From: Bacillus dicomae
Lineage (GTDB): Bacteria; Bacillota; Bacilli; Bacillales; Bacillaceae_G
Assembly: GCF_006494425.1 (NCBI RefSeq)
Contig: NZ_VHIV01000009.1
Location: forward strand, 1 to 64,000
Direction: 5' to 3'
DNA: 64,000 nt
The stretch's first letter is position 1. Each line of letters opens with the position of its first letter. The position numbers and the translations under genes were made by a program. Shown here piece after piece: positions 38,101 to 44,670 of the stretch. Below the pieces are notes generated by a model that was given only the letters and a program-made list of their open reading frames with translations, made no database searches and was not told the DNA's origin.

Positions 38101-39524
38101 CCTTCCCAAATTTTCATATCTTTCACTGTATCTTTATAGTTTTCATAAACTAATATAAGATTCCAGTTACCCCAGTAGTAGCCATTACCTTTGTCACCTG
38201 TCATTTGAGGCACATTTGCTACTGTCACTGTTTGAGAGATACCTTGTTTTGCAATTACATTTGTTACGTCAGCATATGCAACATAACCATCACCATAAAC
38301 ACCAGTAGAGTAGTCTGCAATATAAGGTATAAGTTTTGCTTTTCGTATACTATCAGCACTTACTTCAGTATATTCTTTATTTCCCATTCTCATCTTAACT
38401 GGTTGCCTTACATCTTCATCACTAACTACATTCTCTTTAGCATAAGGTGGTGTGCCCATCGCTCCTGTCCAAAATAAATACGCCTTTTTCACTTTACTTC
38501 CAGTGGGGATTTTGGGAAATGCACCTGTTGATGAGTTAAAGTTGCCATCAACCTTATCCACATTAACAGTATATTTATCCGTCCTATACCCCAGGCTTTG
38601 TCTACCATATCGAGTCTTCTCATCAACTAGGCCAAGCGTCGTATTACCCGTCTGCACTAAATCACCAGCAGTAATTACAGAATACAATGGATCTCCAAAC
38701 CCTTGCTTATCCCCTACCTGAATTTGAACCTTTGAAGCATTCTCTGACGCAGCTTGTACTTCTGTACCACTCTGCTTTGCTGCCTCTTTTTCTGGCTGTT
38801 TCTCAGCTTCAGTTACTGGTTGCTTTACCAGTTCTGTGTTGGATGTAGGTTTATTTGTATCTTCTACAGATACTTTTAGCTTTTCATCAACTTTTTTAGT
38901 TGGATTATTAACAGATGGGCCTACTGCTTTCTTACTACTGTCAGCCTCATCATCAGCATTAGCTTCTACCTTGTCTTCAGAAGGGATCCCTTCCACATCT
39001 ACAGACATATTCCCTATTTGTACTTGATCTTTTTGTACGCTAATCTTTTGTTTGTATTCTTTATTAAAATGCTGCATGCGACTAGCTTTTATTAACACAG
39101 TCATTTTTTTATGTGATTTTAAATCTTGAATTTTAAGATTAGAAGAAAGAAGCTTTCCTCCCTTATCTTTTTCCTCTACATAGAAATCAGCTACTTTATT
39201 TTCAGGTAACTTCTCTCCGTTTACTTTCACAGATTGTGAAAGGAACGTAATTTCATTTTCATTATTTTGTTTAAGTACCAATTCTTGAATTGGTGTATCT
39301 CCCGTATTTTCAATCGTATATTGAAATACATGCTCCCTCTCAGCTACTTCCCCCCTATATATTTCAGCATTTACTTGCTCTGCCTTAATTTTCACATCAT
39401 TTCCTTGTAACTCATCCCAGCTCTTCTTATTTATCTCTGCAAAAGCACTAGGTGAAGGCAAGGTGATGGATAGGAGAAGTGCGATTATTGTTACGACATT
39501 AAAACACTTCAACGATTTCTTCAT
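29166..39524 (-). CDS. Giant LPXTG-anchored surface protein with DUF11 repeats (3452 residues)
   Basis: Order: signal peptide (1-29, ending AFA); a region rich in K/E/T; a beta domain at about 270-630 with KKAYLFWTGAM, YVAYADVTNVI and WNLILVYE, as seen at the head of other large DUF11 surface proteins; one divergent DUF11 domain (about 630-792); 19 tandem DUF11-type repeats of about 131 residues (793-3271), most carrying PKLGEEVEYRISFKNTV; ten 13-residue EVKPEDPKEPKEP units; and LPKTG (3418-3422), a membrane helix and RRRKQ. Sortase should link it to peptidoglycan, where it would project as a long fibre. Ligand and role are unknown. GGAGAAAGGTACAAGAT precedes the ATG. It is the only gene in its unit. 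Confidence 0.95.
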   Translation of the reverse strand: MKKSLKCFNVVTIIALLLSITLPSPSAFAEINKKSWDELQGNDVKIKAEQVNAEIYRGEVAEREHVFQYTIENTGDTPIQELVLKQNNENEITFLSQSVKVNGEKLPENKVADFYVEEKDKGGKLLSSNLKIQDLKSHKKMTVLIKASRMQHFNKEYKQKISVQKDQVQIGNMSVDVEGIPSEDKVEANADDEADSSKKAVGPSVNNPTKKVDEKLKVSVEDTNKPTSNTELVKQPVTEAEKQPEKEAAKQSGTEVQAASENASKVQIQVGDKQGFGDPLYSVITAGDLVQTGNTTLGLVDEKTRYGRQSLGYRTDKYTVNVDKVDGNFNSSTGAFPKIPTGSKVKKAYLFWTGAMGTPPYAKENVVSDEDVRQPVKMRMGNKEYTEVSADSIRKAKLIPYIADYSTGVYGDGYVAYADVTNVIAKQGISQTVTVANVPQMTGDKGNGYYWGNWNLILVYENYKDTVKDMKIWEGLVVQKSTLFTEIKVNKINTPKEGAFKAKFSYFSSQGDPAENDIYAYDYGEYDFGLGYQKLKNINGKENDVNDSSMTEVQVDGTNEFVTKKYPGYNPDWTNSFSTDIHTYHLEGPKQVKNDLKEGKMRFKANGGGGDIYVLNNTTFVTEHNAPNLQVDKKALDSAGKEIKEVKAGEEITYQIEVKNDTKNNQAPVSNVKGFDKLDDRLEYVPGSIQYVTGSNTGQKTDDANDDEAEFVNNQIDFRIGEGADAKDGGVLQPGESAVITFKAKVKESIQSDTNVKNVVAVKGQDSSEIKYESEDDANVTVTTPKEIPGEIEATKVASNKTPSVGDEVEYRIRFKNTIKDGRLDVLTIEDELPSSLEFVKDSLKAEGIQPEPVELKFEKGKIIAKYPEIADMEERSIVFKTKVKETAKIGEEIVNKAIVSDKTKPPKNLEEKITPQHKAGKIAAKKKATNKKPKLGEEFEYQISFQNTVENGKLEAVTIEDEIPANLEFVQGSERAEGAGPSPVELKVENGKIIAKYPEITDTKERSIAFKVKVKEEAKAGETIVNKAVVSEPNGQSEHPEEKITPDYKDGKVDVDKSVTNQTPKLGEEVEYRITFHNTVENGKLENVLVEDTLPKDVEYVKDSLKAEGIKPEPVELKVEDGKVIAKYPEITDMEKRSIVFKVKVKDSAKVGEAIVNKAIAKDPKNKPVESNVVITPQSKKGEIAATKVVNNKKPKLGEEIEYRISFHNMVENGKLEEVRVEDTIPKGLEYVENSIKAEGEAPGPVELAIENGVVKAKYIDITDTKERSIVFKVKVKEEAEVGKEIVNKAIVDDTKHPAIEPEERITPQYKDGIIDAAKIVDNSSPKLGEEVEYRISFKNTVENGKLEKVTIEDTIPNGLEYVKGSEKAEGDKPAPVKLHVKDGKVIAEYENITDTKERSIVFKVKVKEEAEVGKEIINKAIVDDTKDLKEPEAKITPLHKDGKIKAKKSVNNETPKLGEEVEYRISFKNTVKNGKLAEVKIEDTLPEGLEYVENSLKAEGAGPNPVELKVENGKVLAKYPEITDIEERSITFKVKVKEEVKVGEKIVNKAIVDDTKHDPINPKAEITPQYKDGKIEAKKVVNNPSPKLEEEVEYRISFKNTVEHGKLAEVIIKDDLPNGLEYVKDSLQAEGSKPAPVELKVENGKVLAKYPEITDMEERSITFKVKVKGNVSDTIVNEAIVSDTKHPPETPKAEIIPQHKDGKLEAKKVVNNETPKLGEEVEYRISFKNTVENGKLAEVKIEDTLPKGLEYVENSLKAEGAGTDSVELKFENGKIMAKYPEITDREERSIIFKVRVKDEVKIGEKIVNKAIIDDTKKEPETPTAEITPQHKDGKVEAKKVVNNETPKLGEEVEYRISFKNTVENGKLAEVRIEDNLPKGLEYVKDSVKAEGSKPEPVELQVKDGKVTAKYPEITDREERSIVFKAKLKEDFKVGEGIVNKVVVDDTKDPTTSEVTITPEYKDGKLKAEKFVNNKKPKLGEEVEYRISFKNTVENGKLAEVKVEDEIPAGLDYVENSLQAEGSKPSPVELKFENGKVMAKYPVITDTKERSIVFKAKVKEEAEIGKEIVNKAIVVDTTHEPEKPYVEITPQYKDGKIIAEKVANNHKPKLGEEVEYQIRFKNTVENGKLAEVNIKDTLPKGLEYVEGSITAEGSKPKPVELQVKNNKVMAKYPAITDTEERSIVFKAKVKESVKAGEEIVNEAIVDDTKNLPEEPYVPITPQYKDGKIEARKEVSNYEPKLGEEIEYRIIFNNTVKDGKLAEVKIADEIPDGLEFVQGSEKAEGAEPKPVELKVENGKVIATYAEITDTEERSIVFKVKVKESVTIGKAITNKAIIHVDDPNHPIIEPTAKIKPQYKDGKIIAHKKVNNDKPKLGEEIEYRISFSNTVKDGKLAEVKIEDEIPSGLEYVKDSLKSEGDKPAPVELKEEAGKVTAKYENITDMKERSIIFKVKVKESVEVDKAIVNKAIVDDTKNPPERPEVEITPQYKDGKVKADKKVSKKDPKLGEEVEYRISFKNTVENGKLAEVKIEDQLPAGLEYVKDSLKAEGNEPNPVELKEEAGKITAKYENITDTAERSISFKVKVTEVAKVGKKIVNTAIVDDDNPKNPPQKPEAIITPEYKDGKLKAEKTVNNPAPKLGEEVEYRITFRNVVEHGKVAKVKIKDELPSSLEFVEGSERAEGENPKPLHVKVKNGIILAEYPEIVDTEERSIVFKVKVKEKAKVGEGIVNKAVVEDTINPPEQPNIAIQPQYKDGALQSEKTVSNQEPKLGEEVEYRISFENTVENGKLTEVKVKDEIPAGLEYVQDSIKSDGPEPNPVELKVENGKVTAKYPEITDTKKRSIIFKVRVQETVQVGKEIVNRAIVDDNNPTNPPVESLIPITSQYKDGKLEARKEVSNHEPKLGEEIEYRITFNGTVDGGKLVDVKIEDEIPAGLEYVKDSLEAVGDKPVPTELKVENGKITAKYPEIMDTKERSIIFKVKVKETVKVGGEITNKAIIHVDDPNHPVIEPTATIKPEYKDGKLKATKTVSNKEPKLGEEVEYRISFKNTVENGKLAELKVEDKIPAGLEYVQDSLRFEGAEPNPVELKVEFGKVIAKYLEIADTKERSIIFKAKVKETVVTGEEIVNKAIVGDTVNQPEEPIVSIKPQYKNGMLEARKEVSNKEPKLGEEVEYRISFKNTVENGKLAEVKIEDQLPTGLEYVKDSVKAKEAIEVKVENGKLTAKYENIIDTKERNITFKVKVKEKAGEEIVNRAIVDDGINQPLEPTVSIKPKEPEVKPEDPKEPKEPEVKPEDPKEPKEPEVKPEDPKEPKEPEVKPEDPKEPKEPEVKPEDPKEPKEPEVKPEDPKEPKEPEVKPEDPKEPKEPEVKPEDPKEPKEPEVKPEDPKEPKEPEVKPEDPEVRLEKLIKEPQVKVERELPKTGAESSWMMSVGAGISFLVGGVLFILGRRRKQ
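29338..29727 (-). repeat. Ten 39-bp in-frame repeats (stalk of the surface protein)
   Basis: Ten copies with exact 39-base period code for EVKPEDPKEPKEP. Copies differ only at a few silent third positions. Proline/glutamate/lysine-rich tails like this usually span the cell wall. Length variation between strains is expected from slippage. Confidence 0.93.
29712..37148 (-). repeat. Nineteen tandem DUF11-type repeats
   Basis: About 391 bases per unit. Units 6-11 are the most alike; unit 1 (PSVGDE) and unit 19 (shortened, no EGxxPxP) are the most diverged; unit 7 has PKLEEE and a two-residue loss. Units 12 and 17 share HVDDPNHP, pointing to duplication of a multi-unit block. Boundaries are approximate. 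Confidence 0.88.
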
Positions 39525-39964
39525 ATCTTGTACCTTTCTCCTTCCTATATATTTGCTATCCGTCTACTTATAGACGAAAACATAACAATATATATCCACT
39601 CGCAACAATCCGTCCTATGAAGATCTCTCATTGAAATCTTTATTTCAACAATGCAAATCTCATAGAATATTACTATTTTAATTTATCAAAAATAGCATAT
39701 ATACCGGATACTTATACAAACCTTTACTATTTTTTAATATAGTAAAAAACATCTTATTGTATAGGTTTATATAACAGTTAAAGGATATACAAAAAGCTTA
39801 ACATATCCCTTAATCTATTCATACATACAATAGAATTTTTACCATTTTTAGTCATTTCAGTTTGTTGTTTATGATTAAAATTTTCTAAAAACAATAACTG
39901 TTACATGTAAAAATATGTTATATTAAATAAGAACAAACGTTCTAATTCAAAGGAGGAAATTTTC
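39525..39964. other. Divergent region, surface protein / GyrI-like gene
   Basis: 440 bases without a gene. On the surface-protein side there are two small perfect dyads: CGTCTA-CTTA-TAGACG at 39561-39576 and TTGAAAT-CTTT-ATTTCAA at 39631-39648. On the other side is the LexA-like box at 39930-39943. The middle is very AT-rich with no recognisable feature. Confidence 0.6.
39930..39943 (+). promoter_or_regulatory. LexA (DinR)-like box upstream of the GyrI-like gene
   Basis: AGAACAAACGTTCT matches the Bacillus LexA consensus CGAACRNRYGTTYC at 12 of 14 positions, failing only at the two outer bases. It lies 22 bases before the start codon, just after TATATT, where a repressor would block transcription. 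Confidence 0.5.
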
Positions 39965-40444
39965 ATGATAAACGAACCTATCATCGTAAAAAAAGAAGCT
40001 TTCCAAGCAATTGGCATTTCGATTACGACGACCAACGAAAAAGAGGCATCTACTGAAGGAAAAATTCCCGGGCTTTGGAACCGCTACTTCCAAGAACAAA
40101 TTATGCATCACATCCCAAATCAACAAACGCAAGAAACATTCGCTTTCTACTCCAATTACGAATCAGACGAAACTGGTACATATCAATTTACAATCGGTAT
40201 GCCCGTTTCTTCATTAGAAGACGTTCCTGAAAATATGACAACTTTAACAATACCTGCCGCTACGTATGCGGTATTTACAACGAGAAAGGGACCGGTTGCT
40301 GAAGTCGTTTGCGAGGCTTGGGACTATATTTGGAAATGGTCAAAAGAAAACAAGCGTGCTTTTACAACAGACTTTGAGCTTTATGACGAAAGAGCGTTAG
40401 ATCCAACCAACGTACAATTGGATATTTATATTGCATTAGCCTAA
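39965..40444 (+). CDS. GyrI-like / AraC effector-binding domain protein
   Basis: A 159-residue stand-alone SHS2/GyrI-like ligand-binding domain with no DNA-binding part. IPAATYAVFTTRKGPVAEV and the acidic FTTDFELYDER are typical. E. coli SbmC/GyrI (157 residues) protects gyrase and is SOS-induced; others bind small drugs. Function here is inferred only. AAAGGAGGAAATTTTC precedes the ATG, and a LexA-like site overlaps the promoter. Confidence 0.85.
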   Translation: MINEPIIVKKEAFQAIGISITTTNEKEASTEGKIPGLWNRYFQEQIMHHIPNQQTQETFAFYSNYESDETGTYQFTIGMPVSSLEDVPENMTTLTIPAATYAVFTTRKGPVAEVVCEAWDYIWKWSKENKRAFTTDFELYDERALDPTNVQLDIYIALA

Positions 40445-40489
40445 ACGACAAAAGAGAAGATACCAAATGGTATCTTCTCTTTTGTCGTT
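40444..40489 (+). terminator. Terminator of the GyrI-like gene
   Basis: A perfect 21-bp stem starting AACGACAAAAGAGAAG with an AAAT loop. Confidence 0.92.
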
Positions 40490-40619
40490 AAATAGCCACT
40501 GTGCAAATCCAACATAATTGTCTACAATGAGAAAGTGCAGTATAGAAATATTAGAAACTGTATAAAGTGATTGTTAACAAGTTTTTTAGTTTAAATTTGT
40601 CACATAGAAAGGAAGCAAT

Positions 40620-41867
40620 ATGGAGGAACTACAACAAAATAAATCTGCTTTAGAAGGAAGCGGAAAACCGTTATTAAAAAATACGAATTTCCTTTTTCTT
40701 TGGGCAGCTACTCTTTTTTCAAGTTTCGCTTTAGCCTTTTTTACTTTTTCACAAACGTGGTACATAGCAAAAACATTAAACCTTGAGGCATCACTCGGTG
40801 TTGTTTTCGTAGCTCTTAGTGTTCCAAGGCTTATTTTTATGATTATCGGCGGCGCTGTAGCTGATAAATTCCCGAAAAAAAACATTATGTTTTATTCTAA
40901 TATTATTCGTGCTATTCTTGTCGCAACCATTCTTACATGGTTCATCGTAGGTGATGTAACACTATATACATTTGCTTTATTCGCTTTATTCTTTGGGCTT
41001 GCTGATGCTTTTTTCTGGTCGGCTGATGGATCTATCTTGCCTGAACTTGTAGAAAAAAGCCGTTTAACACAAGCAAACTCACTTACACAAATGACAAACC
41101 AAGCATCGGTCATCTTAGGCCCTGTACTTGGCGGCATTCTTATCAAATTTACGAACTATGAAACGATTTTCTCGATTACAATTTTATTACTCATTGTCGC
41201 AGCCATACTCGTTCAAAAAATACAATTTACGATGCCAGAGCAGCAAAATACAGACAAAGGCATGTTTACTTCTATTAAAGAAGGAATCTTATATGTAAAG
41301 GAATCGCCATTCCTTTCAACTTTCCTTATTTGTAGCGCCTTTCTAAACTTATTTTTAATCGGTCCGATGCAAGTCGGCTTCCCGCTTTTCATTAAAAATG
41401 TTCTGCACGGTGACTCGCTCCAGTTCAGTTACTTAGAAGCATCTGTCGGCGGCGGAATGGCAATAGGCGCTGTCATTGTCGGATTAAAAAATATTAATCG
41501 TAGACGCGGTCTATTTTGCATTATCATGATGCTACTGTCTGGTGTATTCTTCTTATCCATCAACTTTAGCACTGTACTTTGGCAAGCATTATTAGCTGGC
41601 ATGTTTTACGGTATTACAATCGCAATGGCTATCGTTCCGCTCATGGCGATGATTCAATCGACAGTAAAAGAAGAAATGATGGGGCGCGTAATGAGTTTAC
41701 TTATGCTATCATCAATGGGCTTTATCCCGCTTTCGTATGCATTCACATCAATCGCACTTGCAATAGGAATTCCAATCGTAACCGTTATGAAGAGCGGTGC
41801 AATCGCCGTTATCGTCTTCGTACTATTTGTAGCGATTCGCGTTCCAGTTGTAAGAAAGTTTGATTAA
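40620..41867 (+). CDS. MFS transporter (multidrug/macrolide exporter-like)
   Basis: A 415-residue major facilitator protein with 12 predicted helices. GGAVADKFPKKNIM is the motif A-like loop after helix 2, and MGRVMSLLMLSSMGFIPL is typical of the MefA-like/DHA3 branch. A drug-export role is likely; the substrate is unknown. AAAGGAAGCA precedes the ATG. Its terminator overlaps the end of the convergent neighbour. Confidence 0.9.
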   Translation: MEELQQNKSALEGSGKPLLKNTNFLFLWAATLFSSFALAFFTFSQTWYIAKTLNLEASLGVVFVALSVPRLIFMIIGGAVADKFPKKNIMFYSNIIRAILVATILTWFIVGDVTLYTFALFALFFGLADAFFWSADGSILPELVEKSRLTQANSLTQMTNQASVILGPVLGGILIKFTNYETIFSITILLLIVAAILVQKIQFTMPEQQNTDKGMFTSIKEGILYVKESPFLSTFLICSAFLNLFLIGPMQVGFPLFIKNVLHGDSLQFSYLEASVGGGMAIGAVIVGLKNINRRRGLFCIIMMLLSGVFFLSINFSTVLWQALLAGMFYGITIAMAIVPLMAMIQSTVKEEMMGRVMSLLMLSSMGFIPLSYAFTSIALAIGIPIVTVMKSGAIAVIVFVLFVAIRVPVVRKFD

Positions 41868-41873
41868 CTATTT

Positions 41874-41905
41874 GGAGTCATGTATTATACGCATGGCTCC
41901 TTTTT
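41874..41905 (+). terminator. Terminator of the MFS gene
   Basis: GGAGTCATG pairs with CATGGCTCC (one mismatch), then T5. It overlaps the last codons of the convergent gene. Confidence 0.75.
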
Positions 41906-42766
41906 AAATGGATCAAATAACGGTATTCCCTTACTTCTTCTCACAGCTGCTCCCCATTCTAATCCTACCTCTAAAAATAAATCCCGCACTGTACTATATA
42001 AAAGTGCCTTCACATTTTTACGGATTTCTCCGTATTTATAGGCTCTCACAACACTCTTTACTCGCCAAATGAAATTTCCATACACTTCTTCATCAGCTAA
42101 TATTTGCTCCAGTAAAACACCTTGCTCTAGTAACCCACTTTTTTTATACGCAAGTTCCACCTTACTCCAAAATATATTAATCTTCTTCGGATTACGCGTC
42201 ATCGGCAGAAGTGCATATATAAAAGGCTTCGGTATATCGTGACGGCAATACGTCTCATCAAGCTCGTACGTTCCTTTTCTATTCTCTTTTATTTGTGGAA
42301 TGTTTTTAGAAAGAACTGTTTCCCCCTCATATTTTTGCTCATTTTTACTACAGCCAGCTGCATCATCCCCACCTTCACATGCGGACATTTTCATACGGTC
42401 ATCCATGCGGTCAATTGCGGATATAAGAAAAACATATAGATTCGCACTATACCCGCCGCGCTTATGTCTTTCTTTTGTTGCAACACGCTTTATAATTCCT
42501 AATTCCTCTAACTTTGCAATGGAGCGGCGTACTGTACGAATACTTTTTTCAACATTTGTAGCAATTGTCTCCATTAATGGACAAGCAACCCCCACTGTTT
42601 TCTGTTTCTCATTTACTGCATACTTTCCTAAAAAATGAATAATGGTAACATCCGTTTTATTTAATTGAAATCGATAATGTTTCAAAACTTGTTTTTGATA
42701 TGTATTAAACTCTTCTTTACTTCGAAATTCACTATATGGTTTCATTAAATTATATAAGCTTCCCAT
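41885..42766 (-). CDS. Winged-helix DNA-binding protein, unknown role
   Basis: A 293-residue protein. Residues about 30-110 form a winged helix-turn-helix (NKTDVTIIHFLGKYA...IATNVEKSIRTVRRSIAKLEELG), the arrangement seen in plasmid and phage replication-type proteins. The middle is acidic and low-complexity; the C-terminal third (YKKSGLLEQGVLLEQIL...) is helical and unrecognised. A chromosomal regulator or a domesticated replication protein are both possible. GAGGTGATAAA precedes the ATG. Confidence 0.82.
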   Translation of the reverse strand: MGSLYNLMKPYSEFRSKEEFNTYQKQVLKHYRFQLNKTDVTIIHFLGKYAVNEKQKTVGVACPLMETIATNVEKSIRTVRRSIAKLEELGIIKRVATKERHKRGGYSANLYVFLISAIDRMDDRMKMSACEGGDDAAGCSKNEQKYEGETVLSKNIPQIKENRKGTYELDETYCRHDIPKPFIYALLPMTRNPKKINIFWSKVELAYKKSGLLEQGVLLEQILADEEVYGNFIWRVKSVVRAYKYGEIRKNVKALLYSTVRDLFLEVGLEWGAAVRRSKGIPLFDPFKKEPCV

Positions 42767-42845
42767 TTTATCACCTCACTTATAAATAAGAGGCAGGAAG
42801 AGAAATTGGCGTAACATTTAATATTTTTTTATTGGAGATGAAGAT

Positions 42846-43307
42846 ATGATCGTAATTAGCGCTTGTTTAGGTGGTATCGCTTGTCGGTATGATGGAAATG
42901 ACAATCTCGTTTCAAAAATAGAGGAGCTACTGCAACAAGAAGATACAGTCCTCATCTGTCCTGAAGTATTAGGAGGATTGCCAACGCCTCGTCCCTCAGC
43001 TGAAATTATTGGCGGGAATGGCGATGACGTTTTGGATGGAAACGCAAAGGTGATGACAAAAGACGGTGAGGATGTCACAGAATCTTTCGTGAGTGGCGCT
43101 TATAAAGCGCTAGAACAAATTAAAAATTTGCACCCAGAATATATTATTTTGAAAGAACGTAGTCCATCTTGTGGTAGTTCTACAATTTATACTGGAGAAT
43201 TTAACGGGAACAAACAAACTGGTTACGGGGTAACAACTGCTTTATTCAAAAGACACGGATTTACAGTCATTTCAGAAGAAGATTTTGAGAATATAAAAAG
43301 GAATTGA
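42846..43307 (+). CDS. DUF523 family protein
   Basis: A 153-residue protein with the family pattern ISACLGGIACRYDG at the N-terminus and LKERSPSCGSSTIY later. The conserved cysteines suggest metal or Fe-S binding. Function is unknown. GGAGATGAAGAT precedes the ATG. Confidence 0.9.
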   Translation: MIVISACLGGIACRYDGNDNLVSKIEELLQQEDTVLICPEVLGGLPTPRPSAEIIGGNGDDVLDGNAKVMTKDGEDVTESFVSGAYKALEQIKNLHPEYIILKERSPSCGSSTIYTGEFNGNKQTGYGVTTALFKRHGFTVISEEDFENIKRN

Positions 43308-43332
43308 TCCTGTTCGTCAATTCCTTTTTTCT
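43295..43332. terminator. Bidirectional terminator, DUF523 / YxeA-like
   Basis: AAAAGGAATTGA and its complement with T6 after. Confidence 0.88.
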
Positions 43333-43335
43333 TTC

Positions 43336-43689
43336 TTATTTTGCACCTAATTTTTCTTTCACTTTCGCTGGGAGCTCGTCTTTCTTTACTTCTTCCCATG
43401 CTGATACACCTTTTTTATCTGAATAGTATACACGTAAGAATGCATCTTTACGAAGATTTTTTTGAGCATTAAATTCTAATTCTTTCTCTTTTCCGTCTTT
43501 ATCAAACCCTTTTAATTTATACTCAAAATGTTTGTATGGCTCTCCGTTATCAGACTTACCATTATACTCTTTTCCGTCTACTGTAATTTGAACGTAATAC
43601 TCATCTTTACCCATACGGTTAATATCACAACCTACTAACAGGCTCGCGAATACAACTAAAATACTAAACAGTGCAATATATCTTTTCAT
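43336..43689 (-). CDS. YxeA (DUF1093) family lipoprotein
   Basis: A 117-residue lipoprotein with a signal peptide, lipobox LLVGC (Cys21) and the YxeA/DUF1093 fold (YYVQITVDGKEYNGKSDNG, LRVYYSDKKGVSAWEEV). Function is unknown. The ATG at 43689 has GAGGTG six bases before it; the GTG at 43698 lies inside that site. A Fur-like sequence lies about 100 bases upstream. Confidence 0.88.
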   Translation of the reverse strand: MKRYIALFSILVVFASLLVGCDINRMGKDEYYVQITVDGKEYNGKSDNGEPYKHFEYKLKGFDKDGKEKELEFNAQKNLRKDAFLRVYYSDKKGVSAWEEVKKDELPAKVKEKLGAK

Positions 43690-43786
43690 TTCCTTCACCT
43701 CATGTGTTTTTTCTTATAGTCTTATCTTAAAGCCCAAAGCTTAAAGAAGAAATTCAAAAACATGACATGAACATTACACTTTTGTA

Positions 43787-43801
43787 AGATAATGATTATT
43801 T
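43787..43801. promoter_or_regulatory. Fur-like box
   Basis: AGATAATGATTATTT agrees with TGATAATNATTATCA at all but three positions, including the whole GATAAT-N-ATTAT core. It lies upstream of the YxeA-like lipoprotein. Confidence 0.4.
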
Positions 43802-43807
43802 CTTTAC

Positions 43808-43894
43808 TTAGGAAACCGTCATCCCGTCACAAATTGGAATAAGTACGGACTCTAAACTTGGATGAGTTGCTACTACTTCGTTAAACTTCTTCAT
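43808..43894 (-). pseudogene. C-terminal remnant resembling an O-methyltransferase
   Basis: An in-frame stretch of 28 codons reads MKKFNEVVATHPSLES then VLIPICDGMTVS and a stop. This resembles the end of SAM-dependent O-methyltransferases (…HPxLxSxxIPxxDGxxVS). No ribosome binding site and no body of the gene is present upstream, so it is probably a decayed fragment. The assignment is from memory of the family pattern. Confidence 0.45.
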
Positions 43895-44106
43895 ACACAT
43901 AAACCAATTTCTAATTATGCAAAAGAAAAAAATTAGAAGAAAAATAATCATTCCTTATCCAACTAACGGTTTCATTTTCAATATGTGAAAAGGGATTTCT
44001 AAATGATGAAGTGAATATATATTTATTGTTTTCTAACTTTTGAGCGAAAGTTTTTTACATACGTTTCATTCTGTCCTAATTTAAAGATTTCGAAAGGAGA
44101 AATAAT

Positions 44107-44670
44107 ATGAATTCTATTTTATTAGATGTTCCGTTACAAATAGAAACAGACAGACTCATTCTTCGAGCACCACTGCAAGCAGGTGAAGGGAATGTAGTAC
44201 AGGAAGCTATTCAAGATTCTATTCGTGAATTAAAGCAATGGTTGTCTTTATTCCAGTCCATTCCTACTGTTGAAGAAACGGAAATTCTCCTGAGAAATGC
44301 GCATATAGATTTTTTGAAAAGAGAAAGCTTTCGCTATCTTATCTATCAAAAGGAGACGAATGACTTTGTTGGAACTGCTAGCCTTCACGGAATTAATTGG
44401 AAGATTTCTAAATGTGAAATTGGCTACTGGATTCACACGCAATTTAGCGGCAGTGGATATATGACAGAAACAGTAAGTGCGTTAACAAACCTTGGATTTC
44501 AGTTATTCAAATTTAGAAGGATTGAAATACGATGTGAATCTCATAATATGAAAAGTCGTGCGATTCCTGAAAAACTAGGCTTTGAGCTTGAAGGGATATT
44601 ACGTAATGAAGATCTTTCAGCGGACGGCAAACAACTAACTAATACTTGTATCTATGCAAAGATAAAGTGA
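44107..44670 (+). CDS. GNAT N-acetyltransferase (RimJ/RimL type)
   Basis: A 187-residue acetyltransferase resembling ribosomal-protein Nα-acetyltransferases. It opens with ETDRLILRAP; CEIGYWIHTQFSGSGYMTE is the acetyl-CoA site, and RAIPEKLGFELEGILR is near the end. The substrate is unknown. The stop codon TGA is supplied by the bcr1-derived sequence ATAAAG-TGA, so the native C-terminus may have been changed by the insertion. GAAAGGAGAAATAAT precedes the ATG. Confidence 0.9.
   Translation: MNSILLDVPLQIETDRLILRAPLQAGEGNVVQEAIQDSIRELKQWLSLFQSIPTVEETEILLRNAHIDFLKRESFRYLIYQKETNDFVGTASLHGINWKISKCEIGYWIHTQFSGSGYMTETVSALTNLGFQLFKFRRIEIRCESHNMKSRAIPEKLGFELEGILRNEDLSADGKQLTNTCIYAKIK

Larger units (their letters stand above)
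43690..44106. other. Intergenic region with Fur-like box and gene remnant
   Basis: 417 bases with no intact gene. It holds a Fur-like box (43787-43801), a short minus-strand coding remnant (43808-43894) and AT-rich sequence that must include the promoter of the acetyltransferase at 44107. Confidence 0.6.
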
